Positions 17,305-25,725 of a stretch of 64,000 nt of DNA are shown here, one piece after another. Every line of letters begins with the position of its first letter. Position 1 is the first letter of the stretch. The notes under the pieces were generated by a model. It ran no database searches, had not been told where the DNA came from, and saw only the letters and a program-made list of their open reading frames with translations. The translations under genes were made by a program, and so were the position numbers. Source of the DNA: Stutzerimonas stutzeri (GTDB lineage Bacteria > Pseudomonadota > Gammaproteobacteria > Pseudomonadales > Pseudomonadaceae); NCBI RefSeq assembly GCF_038561965.1, contig NZ_CP139348.1, positions 3,782,001-3,846,000 on the forward strand, written 5' to 3'.

Positions 17305-17420
17305 AACGGATTCCCGGCATCCAGCTGCGCCAACAGTGCCTCGCCGCGCTGCCACAACGCCCGCTGCTTGCTTTCAGCCATGCGCGCCAGATTGCAATAC
17401 TCATCACCCGGCGACTTCAT
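17301..17420 (-). CDS. Possible 39-residue small protein coupled to the DUF2256 gene
   Basis: ATG at 17420 to TGA at 17301: MKSPGDEYCNLARMAESKQ, ending AQLDAGNPL. It is charged, largely helical in composition, with one Cys and no membrane segment. It is supported by the 4-base GTGA overlap with the DUF2256 start and by its position 33 bases after the upstream DUF6482 gene on the same strand. No good ribosome binding site is visible, so translation may depend on coupling. It could be a chance frame; I do not recognise a family. Confidence 0.45.
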   Translation of the reverse strand: MKSPGDEYCNLARMAESKQRALWQRGEALLAQLDAGNPL

Positions 17421-17453
17421 TGCGGGAGCACCGGACGCAGCACTGGAAAGGCC

Positions 17454-17759
17454 TCACCACTGCGATCGCATGCTGATCGGCACACGTAGCGGCTCGCGGA
17501 CACCCTCGGCCAGGCCGCACATTTCGTCGTAGGCCGATTGCTGCACAAGGTGCAAAGGCAGCTCGGACACAGCCCGCAGCAGGTCACGGGCATGCTCCAC
17601 CGAGCGCAGATGCCAGACGGCGCCACGCTCGTCGATCAGGCTATGGCGCTGGCCCTGCAGATAGATATCGAGAAGATAGATGCCGCCTTCGAGCGAAATC
17701 AGCTCGAGGCCGTCGATACGCCCGGCGGCGGCATGAGCCGCAAGGTCATGAAGGTTCAT
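17454..17759 (-). CDS. DUF6482 family protein
   Basis: A 101-residue soluble protein (MNLHDLAAHAAAGRIDGLELISLEGGIYLLDI...). The N-terminal part is the pattern I associate with the DUF6482 proteins of Pseudomonas, with a stretch about sequestered strand segments ISLEGGIYLLDIYLQG and RHSLIDERG. Function is unknown. The start has GGGGA 6 bases upstream. It likely leads a three-gene unit with the micro-ORF and DUF2256. Confidence 0.75.
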   Translation of the reverse strand: MNLHDLAAHAAAGRIDGLELISLEGGIYLLDIYLQGQRHSLIDERGAVWHLRSVEHARDLLRAVSELPLHLVQQSAYDEMCGLAEGVREPLRVPISMRSQW

Positions 17760-17881
17760 GGCGAATCCCCGTGAAAAACCGCTACAGAATATTTAACAAA
17801 ACAAAGATCCTGTACAGCTTTTTATCGCACAACACAAGGCAACTCGCCTGCATGCCCAACAGCGCAGGTGGCGCGCTGTGG

Positions 17882-18370
17882 TCAATGCTTGGTGAGCTTG
17901 TCCATGTAACCCATGGCGAATGCGGAAACCACGAACGTCAGGTGGATGATCACGTACCACATGAGCTTGTCGCTATTGATCTGCTGGACGTCCATGAACA
18001 TGCGCAGCAGATGAATCGAGGAAATCGCCACGATCGACGCGGCGACCTTCAACTTCAGGGAGCTGGAGTCCATCTTGCCGAGCCAGTCGAGTTTCTCCTT
18101 GCCTTCAGCCACATCCAGCTGCGAAACGAAGTTCTCGTAGCCGGAAATCATCACCATCACCAGCAGACCGCCAACTAGCGCCATATCAATCAGCGACAGC
18201 AGCGTCAGCACAAGATCCGCTTCGCTGATAGCAAGAATCGTCGGCAGGATATGGAAGATTTCCTGGAAGAACTTGATCGCCAATGCCAGCAGAGCGAACG
18301 CCAGACCGAAGTAGATGGGAGCCAGCAGCCAGCGCGCGGCGTACATGGCATTTTCGAGGATGCGCTCCAT
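17882..18370 (-). CDS. YqhA/UPF0114 family inner-membrane protein
   Basis: 162 residues with about four hydrophobic segments (residues 10-35, 53-75, 108-128, 136-156). It shows the UPF0114 (TIGR00645) features: N-terminal MERILENAMYAARWLLAPIY, MISGYENFVSQLD and WLGKMDSSSLKLKVAASIVAIS. Its function is not established; E. coli YqhA is the known relative. It is monocistronic by spacing. Confidence 0.9.
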   Translation of the reverse strand: MERILENAMYAARWLLAPIYFGLAFALLALAIKFFQEIFHILPTILAISEADLVLTLLSLIDMALVGGLLVMVMISGYENFVSQLDVAEGKEKLDWLGKMDSSSLKLKVAASIVAISSIHLLRMFMDVQQINSDKLMWYVIIHLTFVVSAFAMGYMDKLTKH

Positions 18371-18457
18371 AGGATCTCACAGCGGGAAATGACGAGGGCG
18401 CGAGTATACGCAGCCACATCGGGCTCACCAAGGCGGGCAGGAGACTGGCTTTGCACG

Positions 18458-18466
18458 TGTGGATAA
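18458..18466. other. DnaA-box-like 9-mer
   Basis: TGTGGATAA, the complement of the perfect DnaA box TTATCCACA. It is in the gap between the YqhA-like gene and the PA4575-type gene. A second copy lies at 18951-18959. Confidence 0.4.
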
Positions 18467-18536
18467 GAAACTGGCCGGCACCGGCAAAGCCTAGGAGCTA
18501 GCGGCTCATTACCGAGCAGCCGGCGCAGCGGATGGC

Positions 18537-18872
18537 CTAGGGCCGCGACTCCCAGCCAGCCAGAAATCGAGCTTGATTGGCGTTCACTCGGCGCAGTTCG
18601 GCCTGCATGTGCAGCTGCCAGATGGAGGGGTCATCCGACTCGCAATACCCCTGCCCCATCAGATTGTCGGCGATCGCAGCGAGCACCGACTCAGCCATGG
18701 CAGGCCCGCGGAATGGGCCCTGGACCTTGATCGCAGTGGGTTGTCCGTCCGCCAGACCGGCCGCACAAAGCAACGTCCACAGTCCGTTGCCGCCGGCAAG
18801 AGGGCGTATCACGCATTCGATTCGGGTGACCAGGCCTAGGCACTGGCGGTTCAGGCAAAGGTTGTGTGGCAT
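18537..18872 (-). CDS. PA4575-type conserved hypothetical protein
   Basis: 111 residues (MPHNLCLNRQCLGLVTRIE...). The start at 18872 follows GAGGAC; the frame is open further upstream but lacks a good start. Four Cys are scattered (C6, C11, C20 region, and YCESDD). There is no signal peptide or membrane segment. It occupies the place of P. aeruginosa PA4575, between the YqhA-like gene and the Lon-like protease gene. Function is unknown. Confidence 0.75.
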   Translation of the reverse strand: MPHNLCLNRQCLGLVTRIECVIRPLAGGNGLWTLLCAAGLADGQPTAIKVQGPFRGPAMAESVLAAIADNLMGQGYCESDDPSIWQLHMQAELRRVNANQARFLAGWESRP

Positions 18873-18950
18873 GACGGCAGTCCTCGCGTCGGGCTGACGC
18901 GGGAACATCCTGTGCGGACGTAGCGCGAGAGCCTGTTTATCCCCTGAAGC

Positions 18951-18959
18951 TGTGGATAA
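18951..18959. other. DnaA-box-like 9-mer
   Basis: A perfect TGTGGATAA. A one-mismatch-type relative, TGTGGATGG, follows at 18964-18972 and TTATCCCCT precedes at 18937. It lies in the 175-base gap upstream of the PA4575-type gene. Confidence 0.4.
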
Positions 18960-19047
18960 TCCTGTGGATGGAGGGTGGATGCCCTCCTCCACTGCAGACC
19001 CGCCGCGCGCGCTATCGTTCCGTTCAAAAACCGCACAATGGCGAGTG

Positions 19048-21486
19048 CTAATTGCCCCCGCCGGATTCGGATGCAGCAGTTTCTGTTACTGCCGAGTCGC
19101 TCTTTGTTTCCTCTTCCATCTCGATTTCGGCGATATCACGCAGCCGCTCGACCACCCGGGCGTTGACGCTGCCCTTGGGGAAATGCCCTTGGTCGTTGGC
19201 GGCGCCGACATCCTCTCCCACCAGCAGCGACAGCGCCTCGTCCACCTGCTTTACAGCATAGACGTGGAATCGCTGCTGGCGCACGGCGTCGAGCACGCGC
19301 TCATCGAGCATCAGCGTGGTCACGTTGGCAAACGGGATGATCACGCCTTGTTCGCCGGTCAATCCGCGCGCTTCACAGAGGCGGAAGAAGCCCTCGATCT
19401 TCTCGTTCACTCCTCCGACCGCCTGCACCTCACCAAACTGGTTGATCGAGCCGGTGATGGCGAAACACTGCTTGAGCGGCGTGCGCGAAAGCCCGGAGAT
19501 CAGCGCACAACATTCGCCGAGCGAAGCACTGTCGCCATCGACGTAGCCGTAGGACTGCTCAAGCGCAATGCTGGCCGAGATCTCGAGCGGAAACTCTTGC
19601 GCGTAGCGGCTGCCCAGATAACCGGTGAGGATCATCACCCCTTTGGAGTGGATCGGCTGGCCGAGATTGACCTCGCGCTCGATATCGACAATGCCCGAAC
19701 CGCCGGGGTAAACAGTCGCGGAAATTCGCGCCGGCATACCGAAGGCCGAATCACCTACCTCCAGCACCGTCAGCCCGTTGCACTTGCCGATGGCAGCACC
19801 TTCGCTGTCGATCAGAATCACACCGGCCAGAATGTCTTCAAGAATCCGCGCCGAAACACGACCCGTACGAGTGGCCTTGGCCTTGAGTGCACGCTCGATA
19901 TGGCCGACATCAGTGACCTCATCCTTGGCCAGCTGGCGCATGAAATCAGCCTCGCTGACCAACTGGAACAGATCGCCGATGCGTGCCGACAAACGCCCCT
20001 GGTGTTCGGCAAGGCGCGCGCTGTAGGTCGCCAGGCGTGCGACAGCGGCGGCCGTGAGCGGCGCCATGCCTTCTTCCGAGGTACGGGTCTTCATCAGTTG
20101 AGCGAACTGCTCGAGGCTGTCCTCGGCCAGCGGGATGTCCTCGTCGAAGTCGACCAGCACACGGAACATCTCCTGGAAATCCGGATCCAGGTCCTGCAGC
20201 GTGTAATAGAGCTGGCGCGAGCCGATGATGATGACTTTCACATGCAGCGGAATGACCTGCGGTGTCAGCGTCACGGTAGCCAGGCGGCCGAGTTCGGCCA
20301 GCGGTGACTCCATTTTCAGCTTGCGAGACTGCAGGGCACGCTTGAGCGCTTCCCAGACGAAGGGTTCACTGAGCAGCTTCTCTGCCTCCAACATCAGGAA
20401 GCCGCCATTGGCACGGTGCAACGCGCCGGGCCGCAACTGCCGGTAGCTGGTATAGAGCGCGCCCTGATCGGTGTTGTATTCGATGCGGCCGAACAGGTTG
20501 TCGTAAGTCGGGTGCGGCTCGAACACTACCGGTGCGCCGCCATCGACCGGATGGCCAACCACCAGGCTCGGGCTGTACTGCTCTTCGAGCAGCACGCGGT
20601 TCTGCGCTTCCGGTCGATTCTCATCCACCAGCTGCTCGACCACGGTCTTCAGCAGATTGACCTGCACCGCCTGCAGATAGGCTTCGATGCCGGCGTTCTC
20701 GGCATACTTTTCCGACAGAGGTGCGAGCAGCGGCTGCAATGCCTGGCTGATGGTTTCGTCGTTCAGCTGGCGCAGCTGGTTGGTCGACTCGCGTTTCCAT
20801 TGCGGCAGGCTGGCCAACTCTTCGTTCAGGCGCACTTCCAACGCAGAAATGTCTTCGTGATAACGCTCGCGCTCGGCCTCGGGCAGCTGAGCAAACTCCG
20901 TTTCGTCCAGCGCCTTGCCTTCCTTCATCGGCGTGAAGGCGATATTGCTGCTGTCGCGGTAAAGGGCGATCTCCTTTTCCAGCGCCAGCTTCTCGATCAC
21001 ATCCAGCGCCTTGTCGTAGCGCTGGTTGAAGTTGCGGTCGATGGCGCTCTTCTTCTGCTGGAAGCTTGGATGCTCGAATACCGCCGGGAAGGTGGCCAGC
21101 AGGTTGTCGATCAGTTGATTGATGTCGACGATGAAGGCCGCTGCACCACCGTTTGGCAGCTCCAGTACCCGCGGCTCGCGAGGCTCGTCGAAGTTGTTCA
21201 CGTAAACCCAGTCCGACGGCGTAGCCAGCCGCTTGCCTTCGGCCCTGAGGTAGCGCCGCACGAAGGAGAAACGTCCGGTGCCCGGCTCACCCATCACATA
21301 GACGTTGTAGCCGGGGCGCGGCATCGCCACGCCGAACTGCAACGCCTCGACCGCACGCTCCTGCCCGAGCACGCCGAGAAACGGCTCGAGTTCGGCAGTG
21401 GTATTGAAATTGAATTGGCTGGGCTCGAAGGGACGGGTCAGCGCATCGGGTGCCAGGCGCAAGCCGGCAGCGACAGGTTCAGGCAT
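19048..21486 (-). CDS. Lon-like ATP-dependent protease (LonB/YcbZ type)
   Basis: An 812-residue protein of the Lon-protease family without the LonA N-terminal domain. The N-terminal AAA-like part has GEPGTGR at 66-72, where the usual Walker A Lys is Arg; this substitution is frequent in the YcbZ/AAA_32 branch. A central helical insertion is at about 150-300, and a second AAA segment has GGFLMLEAEKLL and IIIGSRQLY. The C-terminal S16 protease domain has the catalytic dyad Ser653 (GDSAS) and Lys696 (NEKIEGF), spaced 43 as in Lon. It should degrade cytoplasmic substrates. Position matches P. aeruginosa PA4576. Confidence 0.9.
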   Translation of the reverse strand: MPEPVAAGLRLAPDALTRPFEPSQFNFNTTAELEPFLGVLGQERAVEALQFGVAMPRPGYNVYVMGEPGTGRFSFVRRYLRAEGKRLATPSDWVYVNNFDEPREPRVLELPNGGAAAFIVDINQLIDNLLATFPAVFEHPSFQQKKSAIDRNFNQRYDKALDVIEKLALEKEIALYRDSSNIAFTPMKEGKALDETEFAQLPEAERERYHEDISALEVRLNEELASLPQWKRESTNQLRQLNDETISQALQPLLAPLSEKYAENAGIEAYLQAVQVNLLKTVVEQLVDENRPEAQNRVLLEEQYSPSLVVGHPVDGGAPVVFEPHPTYDNLFGRIEYNTDQGALYTSYRQLRPGALHRANGGFLMLEAEKLLSEPFVWEALKRALQSRKLKMESPLAELGRLATVTLTPQVIPLHVKVIIIGSRQLYYTLQDLDPDFQEMFRVLVDFDEDIPLAEDSLEQFAQLMKTRTSEEGMAPLTAAAVARLATYSARLAEHQGRLSARIGDLFQLVSEADFMRQLAKDEVTDVGHIERALKAKATRTGRVSARILEDILAGVILIDSEGAAIGKCNGLTVLEVGDSAFGMPARISATVYPGGSGIVDIEREVNLGQPIHSKGVMILTGYLGSRYAQEFPLEISASIALEQSYGYVDGDSASLGECCALISGLSRTPLKQCFAITGSINQFGEVQAVGGVNEKIEGFFRLCEARGLTGEQGVIIPFANVTTLMLDERVLDAVRQQRFHVYAVKQVDEALSLLVGEDVGAANDQGHFPKGSVNARVVERLRDIAEIEMEEETKSDSAVTETAASESGGGN

Positions 21487-21690
21487 CGGGAATCCTTGCT
21501 GGAGTGGCGCCTATGGCCACGATTGATGCCGCCATTCTGGCGCTGCCTCGGCCGCGCCGCAAGGCTGGCACCCAGCGTCGACAACAGTTCTCGACCCTCT
21601 ATTGCCAGTCTGGCAGGACCGGAGAATCCCGCCGCCATCCGGCACGACACAATCAGATACATTTGATCGAGCCAGTTAGGCCTAGCGCTC

Positions 21691-21704
21691 TTGATACAGG
21701 TCAA
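21691..21704. promoter_or_regulatory. ANR/FNR box upstream of cytochrome c peroxidase
   Basis: TTGATACAGGTCAA matches the FNR/ANR consensus TTGAT-N4-ATCAA at 9 of 10 defined bases. It is centred about 67 bases before the start codon, which would place a class II start near 21739. It implies induction under low oxygen. Confidence 0.8.
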
Positions 21705-21764
21705 GCGGTCGCTTGACGAAAAGGCGCCTCCTAAAGCCAGCCAACACAATAAGGAGCTTCCGTG

Positions 21765-22793
21765 ATGCGCCCCTCTATTCCCCTATTGCTTAGCAGCCTA
21801 ATTTTTAGCGGCGCAGCGAACGCCGATGAGCTGCGTGAGCGCGCCAACGCCATCTTCAAGCCCATTCCAGACAAGGTCACTGAAGTCCGTGGCGAAAAAG
21901 TCAGCGAAGACCAGGCAATGCTTGGCCATAAGTTGTGGTTCGACCCACGCCTGTCCAGCAGCCACGTCATCAGCTGCAACACCTGCCATAACCTGAGCAT
22001 TGGCGGCAGCGACAACGTGCCAACCTCCATTGGTCACGGCTGGCAGAAGGGCCCACGCAACTCGCCCACCGTGCTGAACGCGGTGTTCAATGCCGCCCAG
22101 TTCTGGGATGGCCGCGCCAAAGACCTGCAAGAGCAGGCCAAGGGTCCGGTTCAGGCCAGCGTGGAAATGAACAGCACGCCCGAGCGCGTTGTCGCCACGC
22201 TCAACAGCATTCCGGAGTACGCCGCCGAGTTCAAAAAGGCCTTCCCCAAGGACAAGGAGCCGGTCAGCTTCGACAACATGGCCTATGCGCTTGAAGCCTT
22301 CGAAGTCAGCCTGACAACTCCCAACTCGCCGTTTGACCGCTTCCTCAAGGGTGAGGACAAGGCGCTGAACGACAAGCAGAAACAAGGCCTGGCGCTGTTC
22401 ATGGACGCTGGCTGCTCTTCCTGTCACAACGGCGTGAACCTGGGTGGCCAGGGCTACTTCCCCTTCGGCGTCGTCAAGAAGCCGGGCGCGGAAGTACTAC
22501 CGGCGGGCGACAAGGGCCGCTTCACCGTGACCAACACGGCGAGCGACGAATACGTCTTCCGCGCTGCGCCGTTGCGTAACGTCGCGCTGACCCCGCCTTA
22601 CTTCCACAGCGGCGAGGTTTGGGAGCTTGAGCAAGCGGTTGCGATCATGGGCGACAGCCAACTGGGCCGTCAGCTCAAAGAGGACGAAGTCAGCGCCATT
22701 ACCGCGTTCCTGCATAGCGTGACCGGCGACCAGCCCCAAGTGGCTTATCCCGTGCTGCCCGCCAGCACTGCGAGCACTCCGAAGCCAGAGTGA
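21765..22793 (+). CDS. ccpR: Di-haem cytochrome c peroxidase
   Basis: A periplasmic bacterial cytochrome c peroxidase that reduces H2O2 with electrons from small c-type cytochromes or azurin. From ATG 21765 it has 342 residues. The signal peptide ends SGAANA^DELRERA. There are two CxxCH haem sites: CNTCH at 71-75 (low-potential haem) and CSSCH near 217-221 (high-potential haem). AAGGAG lies at 21751-21756; a GTG one codon earlier (21762) is an equally possible start. The ANR box at 21691 agrees with known oxygen control of this gene in pseudomonads. Confidence 0.95.
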   Translation: MRPSIPLLLSSLIFSGAANADELRERANAIFKPIPDKVTEVRGEKVSEDQAMLGHKLWFDPRLSSSHVISCNTCHNLSIGGSDNVPTSIGHGWQKGPRNSPTVLNAVFNAAQFWDGRAKDLQEQAKGPVQASVEMNSTPERVVATLNSIPEYAAEFKKAFPKDKEPVSFDNMAYALEAFEVSLTTPNSPFDRFLKGEDKALNDKQKQGLALFMDAGCSSCHNGVNLGGQGYFPFGVVKKPGAEVLPAGDKGRFTVTNTASDEYVFRAAPLRNVALTPPYFHSGEVWELEQAVAIMGDSQLGRQLKEDEVSAITAFLHSVTGDQPQVAYPVLPASTASTPKPE

Positions 22794-22800
22794 TCGTCTG

Positions 22801-22827
22801 GCGACCCGGCGCTTGCCGCCGGGTCGC
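22801..22827. terminator. Hairpin between convergent ccpR and mscL
   Basis: GCGACCCGGC pairs with GCCGGGTCGC over a 7-base loop, 8 bases past the ccpR stop and 24 bases from the mscL stop. No clear U-tract is present. Confidence 0.6.
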
Positions 22828-22850
22828 ATTCCAGCTTCTACAAAGCCTTC

Positions 22851-23261
22851 TCAGCTGCCCTTCTGCTCCCTGAGCAAGTCACGAATCTCCGTCAGCAACA
22901 ACTCTTCCTTGGACGGCGCAGGCGGAGCGGATGGCGCTTCAGCCTCCTTGCGCTTGAGATGATTGATCGCCTTGATCGCCATGAAAATGGCAAAGGCAAT
23001 GATCAGGAAGTCCACCACGGTCTGAATGAACGACCCGTACCGCAGCAGCACCGCCGGCGCATCCCCTGCCGCCTCCTTCAGCACGACCGCCAGATCGGAG
23101 AAATCCACTCCACCGATGAGCAGCCCCAGCGGGGGCATGATCACGCCGTCGACGAACGACGAGACGATCTTGCCGAACGCGGCACCGATAACAATCCCCA
23201 CAGCCATGTCGACCACGTTGCCGCGCACGGCAAACGTCTTGAACTCATTGATCAGACTCAT
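22851..23261 (-). CDS. mscL: Large-conductance mechanosensitive channel
   Basis: 136 residues, the E. coli length. MSLINEFKTFAVRGNVVDMA and VIGAAFGKIVSSFVDGVIMPP form TM1 and the pore; FIQTVVDFLIIAFAIFMAIK is TM2; the C-terminal helix is EELLLTEIRDLL. It is a homopentameric inner-membrane osmotic release valve. I use the start at 23261; an ATG two codons upstream is better spaced from AGGAAG and is possible. The long upstream open frame is not coding. Confidence 0.96.
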   Translation of the reverse strand: MSLINEFKTFAVRGNVVDMAVGIVIGAAFGKIVSSFVDGVIMPPLGLLIGGVDFSDLAVVLKEAAGDAPAVLLRYGSFIQTVVDFLIIAFAIFMAIKAINHLKRKEAEAPSAPPAPSKEELLLTEIRDLLREQKGS

Positions 23262-23482
23262 ACGCATCGCTTCCTTTGTCGGTGACTGGCGGGGCCGCGA
23301 CTTAGCCGCGGACTGCTGGCAAATGCCGGGGTAGAGCATAGGCGGCCTTGGCGGTGCAGGCCAAGGCGGAACGCCTTTCATCGACCGGCCAATGCGAATG
23401 AGGTTCGCTTGATCGCCGTCAACCGGATCCTGGTAGATCGAGACTAAGGTACGGGCCTTCCTGACAAACCGGAGCGGTCCCC

Positions 23483-23752
23483 ATGCACGTCGAACATCAC
23501 CCATTGATCAAGGACTTCCCAGAGAAACGCGAGCAGCTACAGAAGCTGCGTCAGGAAGATCCGGGATTTGCCCGCAAGGCTGAAGAATACGAAGCGCTCG
23601 ACAAGCGCATCTGCCGCGTCGAAGACGGTGTCGAAACCCTCGATGACAGCGCGCTCAATGCCCTCAAGCAGGAACGCGTGACCATGAAGGACGATATCGC
23701 GCGCGACCTCAAGCGCGCTTCCGGTAGCTGCTGCGGCGGTTGCTGCGGCTGA
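23483..23752 (+). CDS. DUF465/YdcH-like protein with Cys-rich C-terminus
   Basis: An 89-residue helical, highly charged protein. The family core is MHVEHHPLIKDFPEKREQLQKLRQED and FARKAEEYEALDKRICRVE. Function is unknown. Unlike most YdcH proteins it ends in SGSCCGGCCG, four Cys in seven residues, a possible metal or thiol site. Divergent from mscL, it has GGAG before the ATG and its own terminator. Confidence 0.85.
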   Translation: MHVEHHPLIKDFPEKREQLQKLRQEDPGFARKAEEYEALDKRICRVEDGVETLDDSALNALKQERVTMKDDIARDLKRASGSCCGGCCG

Positions 23753-23769
23753 CAGCGCCTACGAGCGAA

Positions 23770-23796
23770 AAGAAGCCCGCCATGCGCGGGCTTCTT
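23770..23796. terminator. Bidirectional terminator between the YdcH-like and CopD-like genes
   Basis: AAGAAGCCCGC pairs with GCGGGCTTCTT across 5 bases, in the 57-base gap of convergent genes. Confidence 0.85.
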
Positions 23797-23809
23797 GCTG
23801 TCTGGCTGC

Positions 23810-24244
23810 CTAGAACAACCCGCCGAAGCGGAAGCCCGAGCCGACCCAGACAAATGCAACGGCGGTCAGGGTGATCAGCACGATATGCAGCCCCAGTTGC
23901 GGCAAGCGCTGCGCATCGAGCCGTGGGATCAGCGCCAGCCGTGCATGAGCACCGAGCAGCGCGGTCGCGCCGAGCAGCACCAGCTTCGCCTGCACCAGGT
24001 GAGCCAAAGGTGAGGAATCAAACCATTGGGTGTATGGCAGCCAGAGGCTCGCCAGCCAGAGCCCACTGACGATCTGCACCAGCAACGCAGGAATCCCGAT
24101 GCGCTCGTAGAGTTGCTCGAACTGGCGTACCGGTTGTGGATCGCGCTGACGCAACGCCTTTGGCAGTACGCCAAACAAAAGCACCAGATGGCCGCCAACC
24201 CAGACACTGGCACCCAGCAGATGCAGAAACAACAGATGCCGCAT
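23810..24244 (-). CDS. CopD-like four-helix membrane protein
   Basis: 144 residues with four hydrophobic segments and conserved His (HLLFLHLLGASVWVGGHLVL, and HLVQAKLVLLGATALLGAHARL). This is the pattern of CopD-domain or YndJ-like haem/copper membrane proteins. The start at 24244 (MRHLLFLH) has AGGAG 8 bases upstream; the GTG three codons earlier is too close to it. There are no neighbouring copper genes, so the substrate is not known. Confidence 0.75.
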   Translation of the reverse strand: MRHLLFLHLLGASVWVGGHLVLLFGVLPKALRQRDPQPVRQFEQLYERIGIPALLVQIVSGLWLASLWLPYTQWFDSSPLAHLVQAKLVLLGATALLGAHARLALIPRLDAQRLPQLGLHIVLITLTAVAFVWVGSGFRFGGLF

Positions 24245-24360
24245 GGCGCTCACTCCTGTTCGATTTGTTTACAGTCTGGCCGTTGCCTCGCCGCTTGTGG
24301 CTGATGGCAATCAAGTCAGCCGCTATCATGCGGCACCACCTATCAGACCCGGAGTTTCCA

Positions 24361-25722
24361 ATGGCGAAGGCCAAGCGCATGTATGGCTGCACCGAATGCG
24401 GTTCGACCTTCCCGAAATGGGCCGGTCAATGCGGTGACTGCAGCGCCTGGAACACCCTGGTGGAAACCATCATCGAGGGCGCTGCGCCGCCGTCCGGGCG
24501 GGCCGGCTGGGCGGGCGAGCAGGCCAACATTCGCACGCTGGCCGAAGTCAGCGTCGAGGAAGTACCGCGTTTCTCCACCGCTTCCGGCGAGTTGGACCGC
24601 GTACTTGGCGGCGGGTTGGTGGACGGCTCGGTGGTACTGATCGGCGGCGACCCAGGCATCGGCAAGTCCACCATCTTGCTACAGACCCTCTGCGCCATCG
24701 CCCAGCACTACCCCGCGCTCTACGTCACCGGAGAAGAATCCCAGCAGCAGGTGGCCATGCGCGCGCGCCGCCTGGACCTTCCGCAGGACAAGCTCAAGGT
24801 GATGACCGAGACCTGCATCGAATCGATCATCGCCACCGCGCGGCTGGAAAAGCCCAAGGTCATGGTGATCGACTCGATCCAGACGATTTTCACCGAACAG
24901 TTACAGTCAGCGCCGGGCGGTGTCGCCCAGGTGCGTGAAAGCGCGGCGCTGCTGGTGCGCTTCGCCAAGCAGAGCGGTACGGCGATCTTCTTGGTCGGTC
25001 ATGTGACCAAGGAAGGCGCCCTGGCCGGCCCACGGGTGCTCGAGCACATGGTCGATACGGTGCTCTATTTCGAAGGTGAGTCGGATGGCCGCCTGCGCCT
25101 GCTGCGCGCGGTGAAGAATCGATTTGGTGCGATCAACGAGCTGGGTGTATTCGGCATGACCGACAAGGGCCTGAAGGAGGTGACCAACCCCTCGGCGATC
25201 TTCCTCACCCGCGCGCAGGAAGCGGTGCCCGGCAGCGTGGTCATGGCCACCTGGGAAGGCACCCGGCCGATGCTGGTGGAAGTGCAAGCACTGGTCGACA
25301 CCAGTCACCTGGCCAACCCGCGGCGCGTCACCCTGGGTCTGGATCAGAACCGCCTGGCCATGCTGCTGGCCGTACTGCATCGCCACGGCAGCATCCCAAC
25401 CTACGATCAGGACGTGTTCATCAATGTCGTCGGCGGCGTAAAAGTGCTCGAAACCGCGGCGGACCTGGCGCTGATGGCTGCAGTGATCTCCAGCTTGCGC
25501 AATCGCCCGCTGGATACCGATCTGCTGGTCTTCGGTGAGGTGGGCCTGTCCGGCGAGATCCGCCCGGTGCCGAGTGGTCAAGAACGCCTGAAAGAAGCCG
25601 CCAAGCACGGCTTCAAGCGCGCCATCGTGCCCAAGGGCAATGCGCCGAAGGAGGCACCTGCCGGCCTGCAGATCATTGCTGTGACGCGTCTGGAACAGGC
25701 GCTCGACGCGCTGTTCGAGTGA
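24361..25722 (+). CDS. radA: DNA repair protein RadA
   Basis: 453 residues. An N-terminal C4 zinc finger is at C10, C13, C24, C27. The RecA-like ATPase has Walker A GDPGIGKST (96-104) and Walker B VMVIDSIQT. The RadA-specific KNRFG motif is near residue 252, and the C-terminal Lon-protease-like domain (without catalytic residues) ends the protein. It promotes branch migration in recombination. The start at 24361 with GGAG upstream gives the normal N-terminus MAKAKRMYGC. Confidence 0.97.
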   Translation: MAKAKRMYGCTECGSTFPKWAGQCGDCSAWNTLVETIIEGAAPPSGRAGWAGEQANIRTLAEVSVEEVPRFSTASGELDRVLGGGLVDGSVVLIGGDPGIGKSTILLQTLCAIAQHYPALYVTGEESQQQVAMRARRLDLPQDKLKVMTETCIESIIATARLEKPKVMVIDSIQTIFTEQLQSAPGGVAQVRESAALLVRFAKQSGTAIFLVGHVTKEGALAGPRVLEHMVDTVLYFEGESDGRLRLLRAVKNRFGAINELGVFGMTDKGLKEVTNPSAIFLTRAQEAVPGSVVMATWEGTRPMLVEVQALVDTSHLANPRRVTLGLDQNRLAMLLAVLHRHGSIPTYDQDVFINVVGGVKVLETAADLALMAAVISSLRNRPLDTDLLVFGEVGLSGEIRPVPSGQERLKEAAKHGFKRAIVPKGNAPKEAPAGLQIIAVTRLEQALDALFE

Positions 25723-25725
25723 TCG

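Noticed and set aside
17087..17407. 106-codon minus-strand frame over the DUF2256 gene
   Set aside because: The DUF2256 four-Cys pattern lies in another frame; this one has no conserved features.
20416..21666. 416-codon plus-strand frame opposite the Lon-like gene
   Set aside because: Antisense shadow; the minus strand carries a complete protease with catalytic residues.
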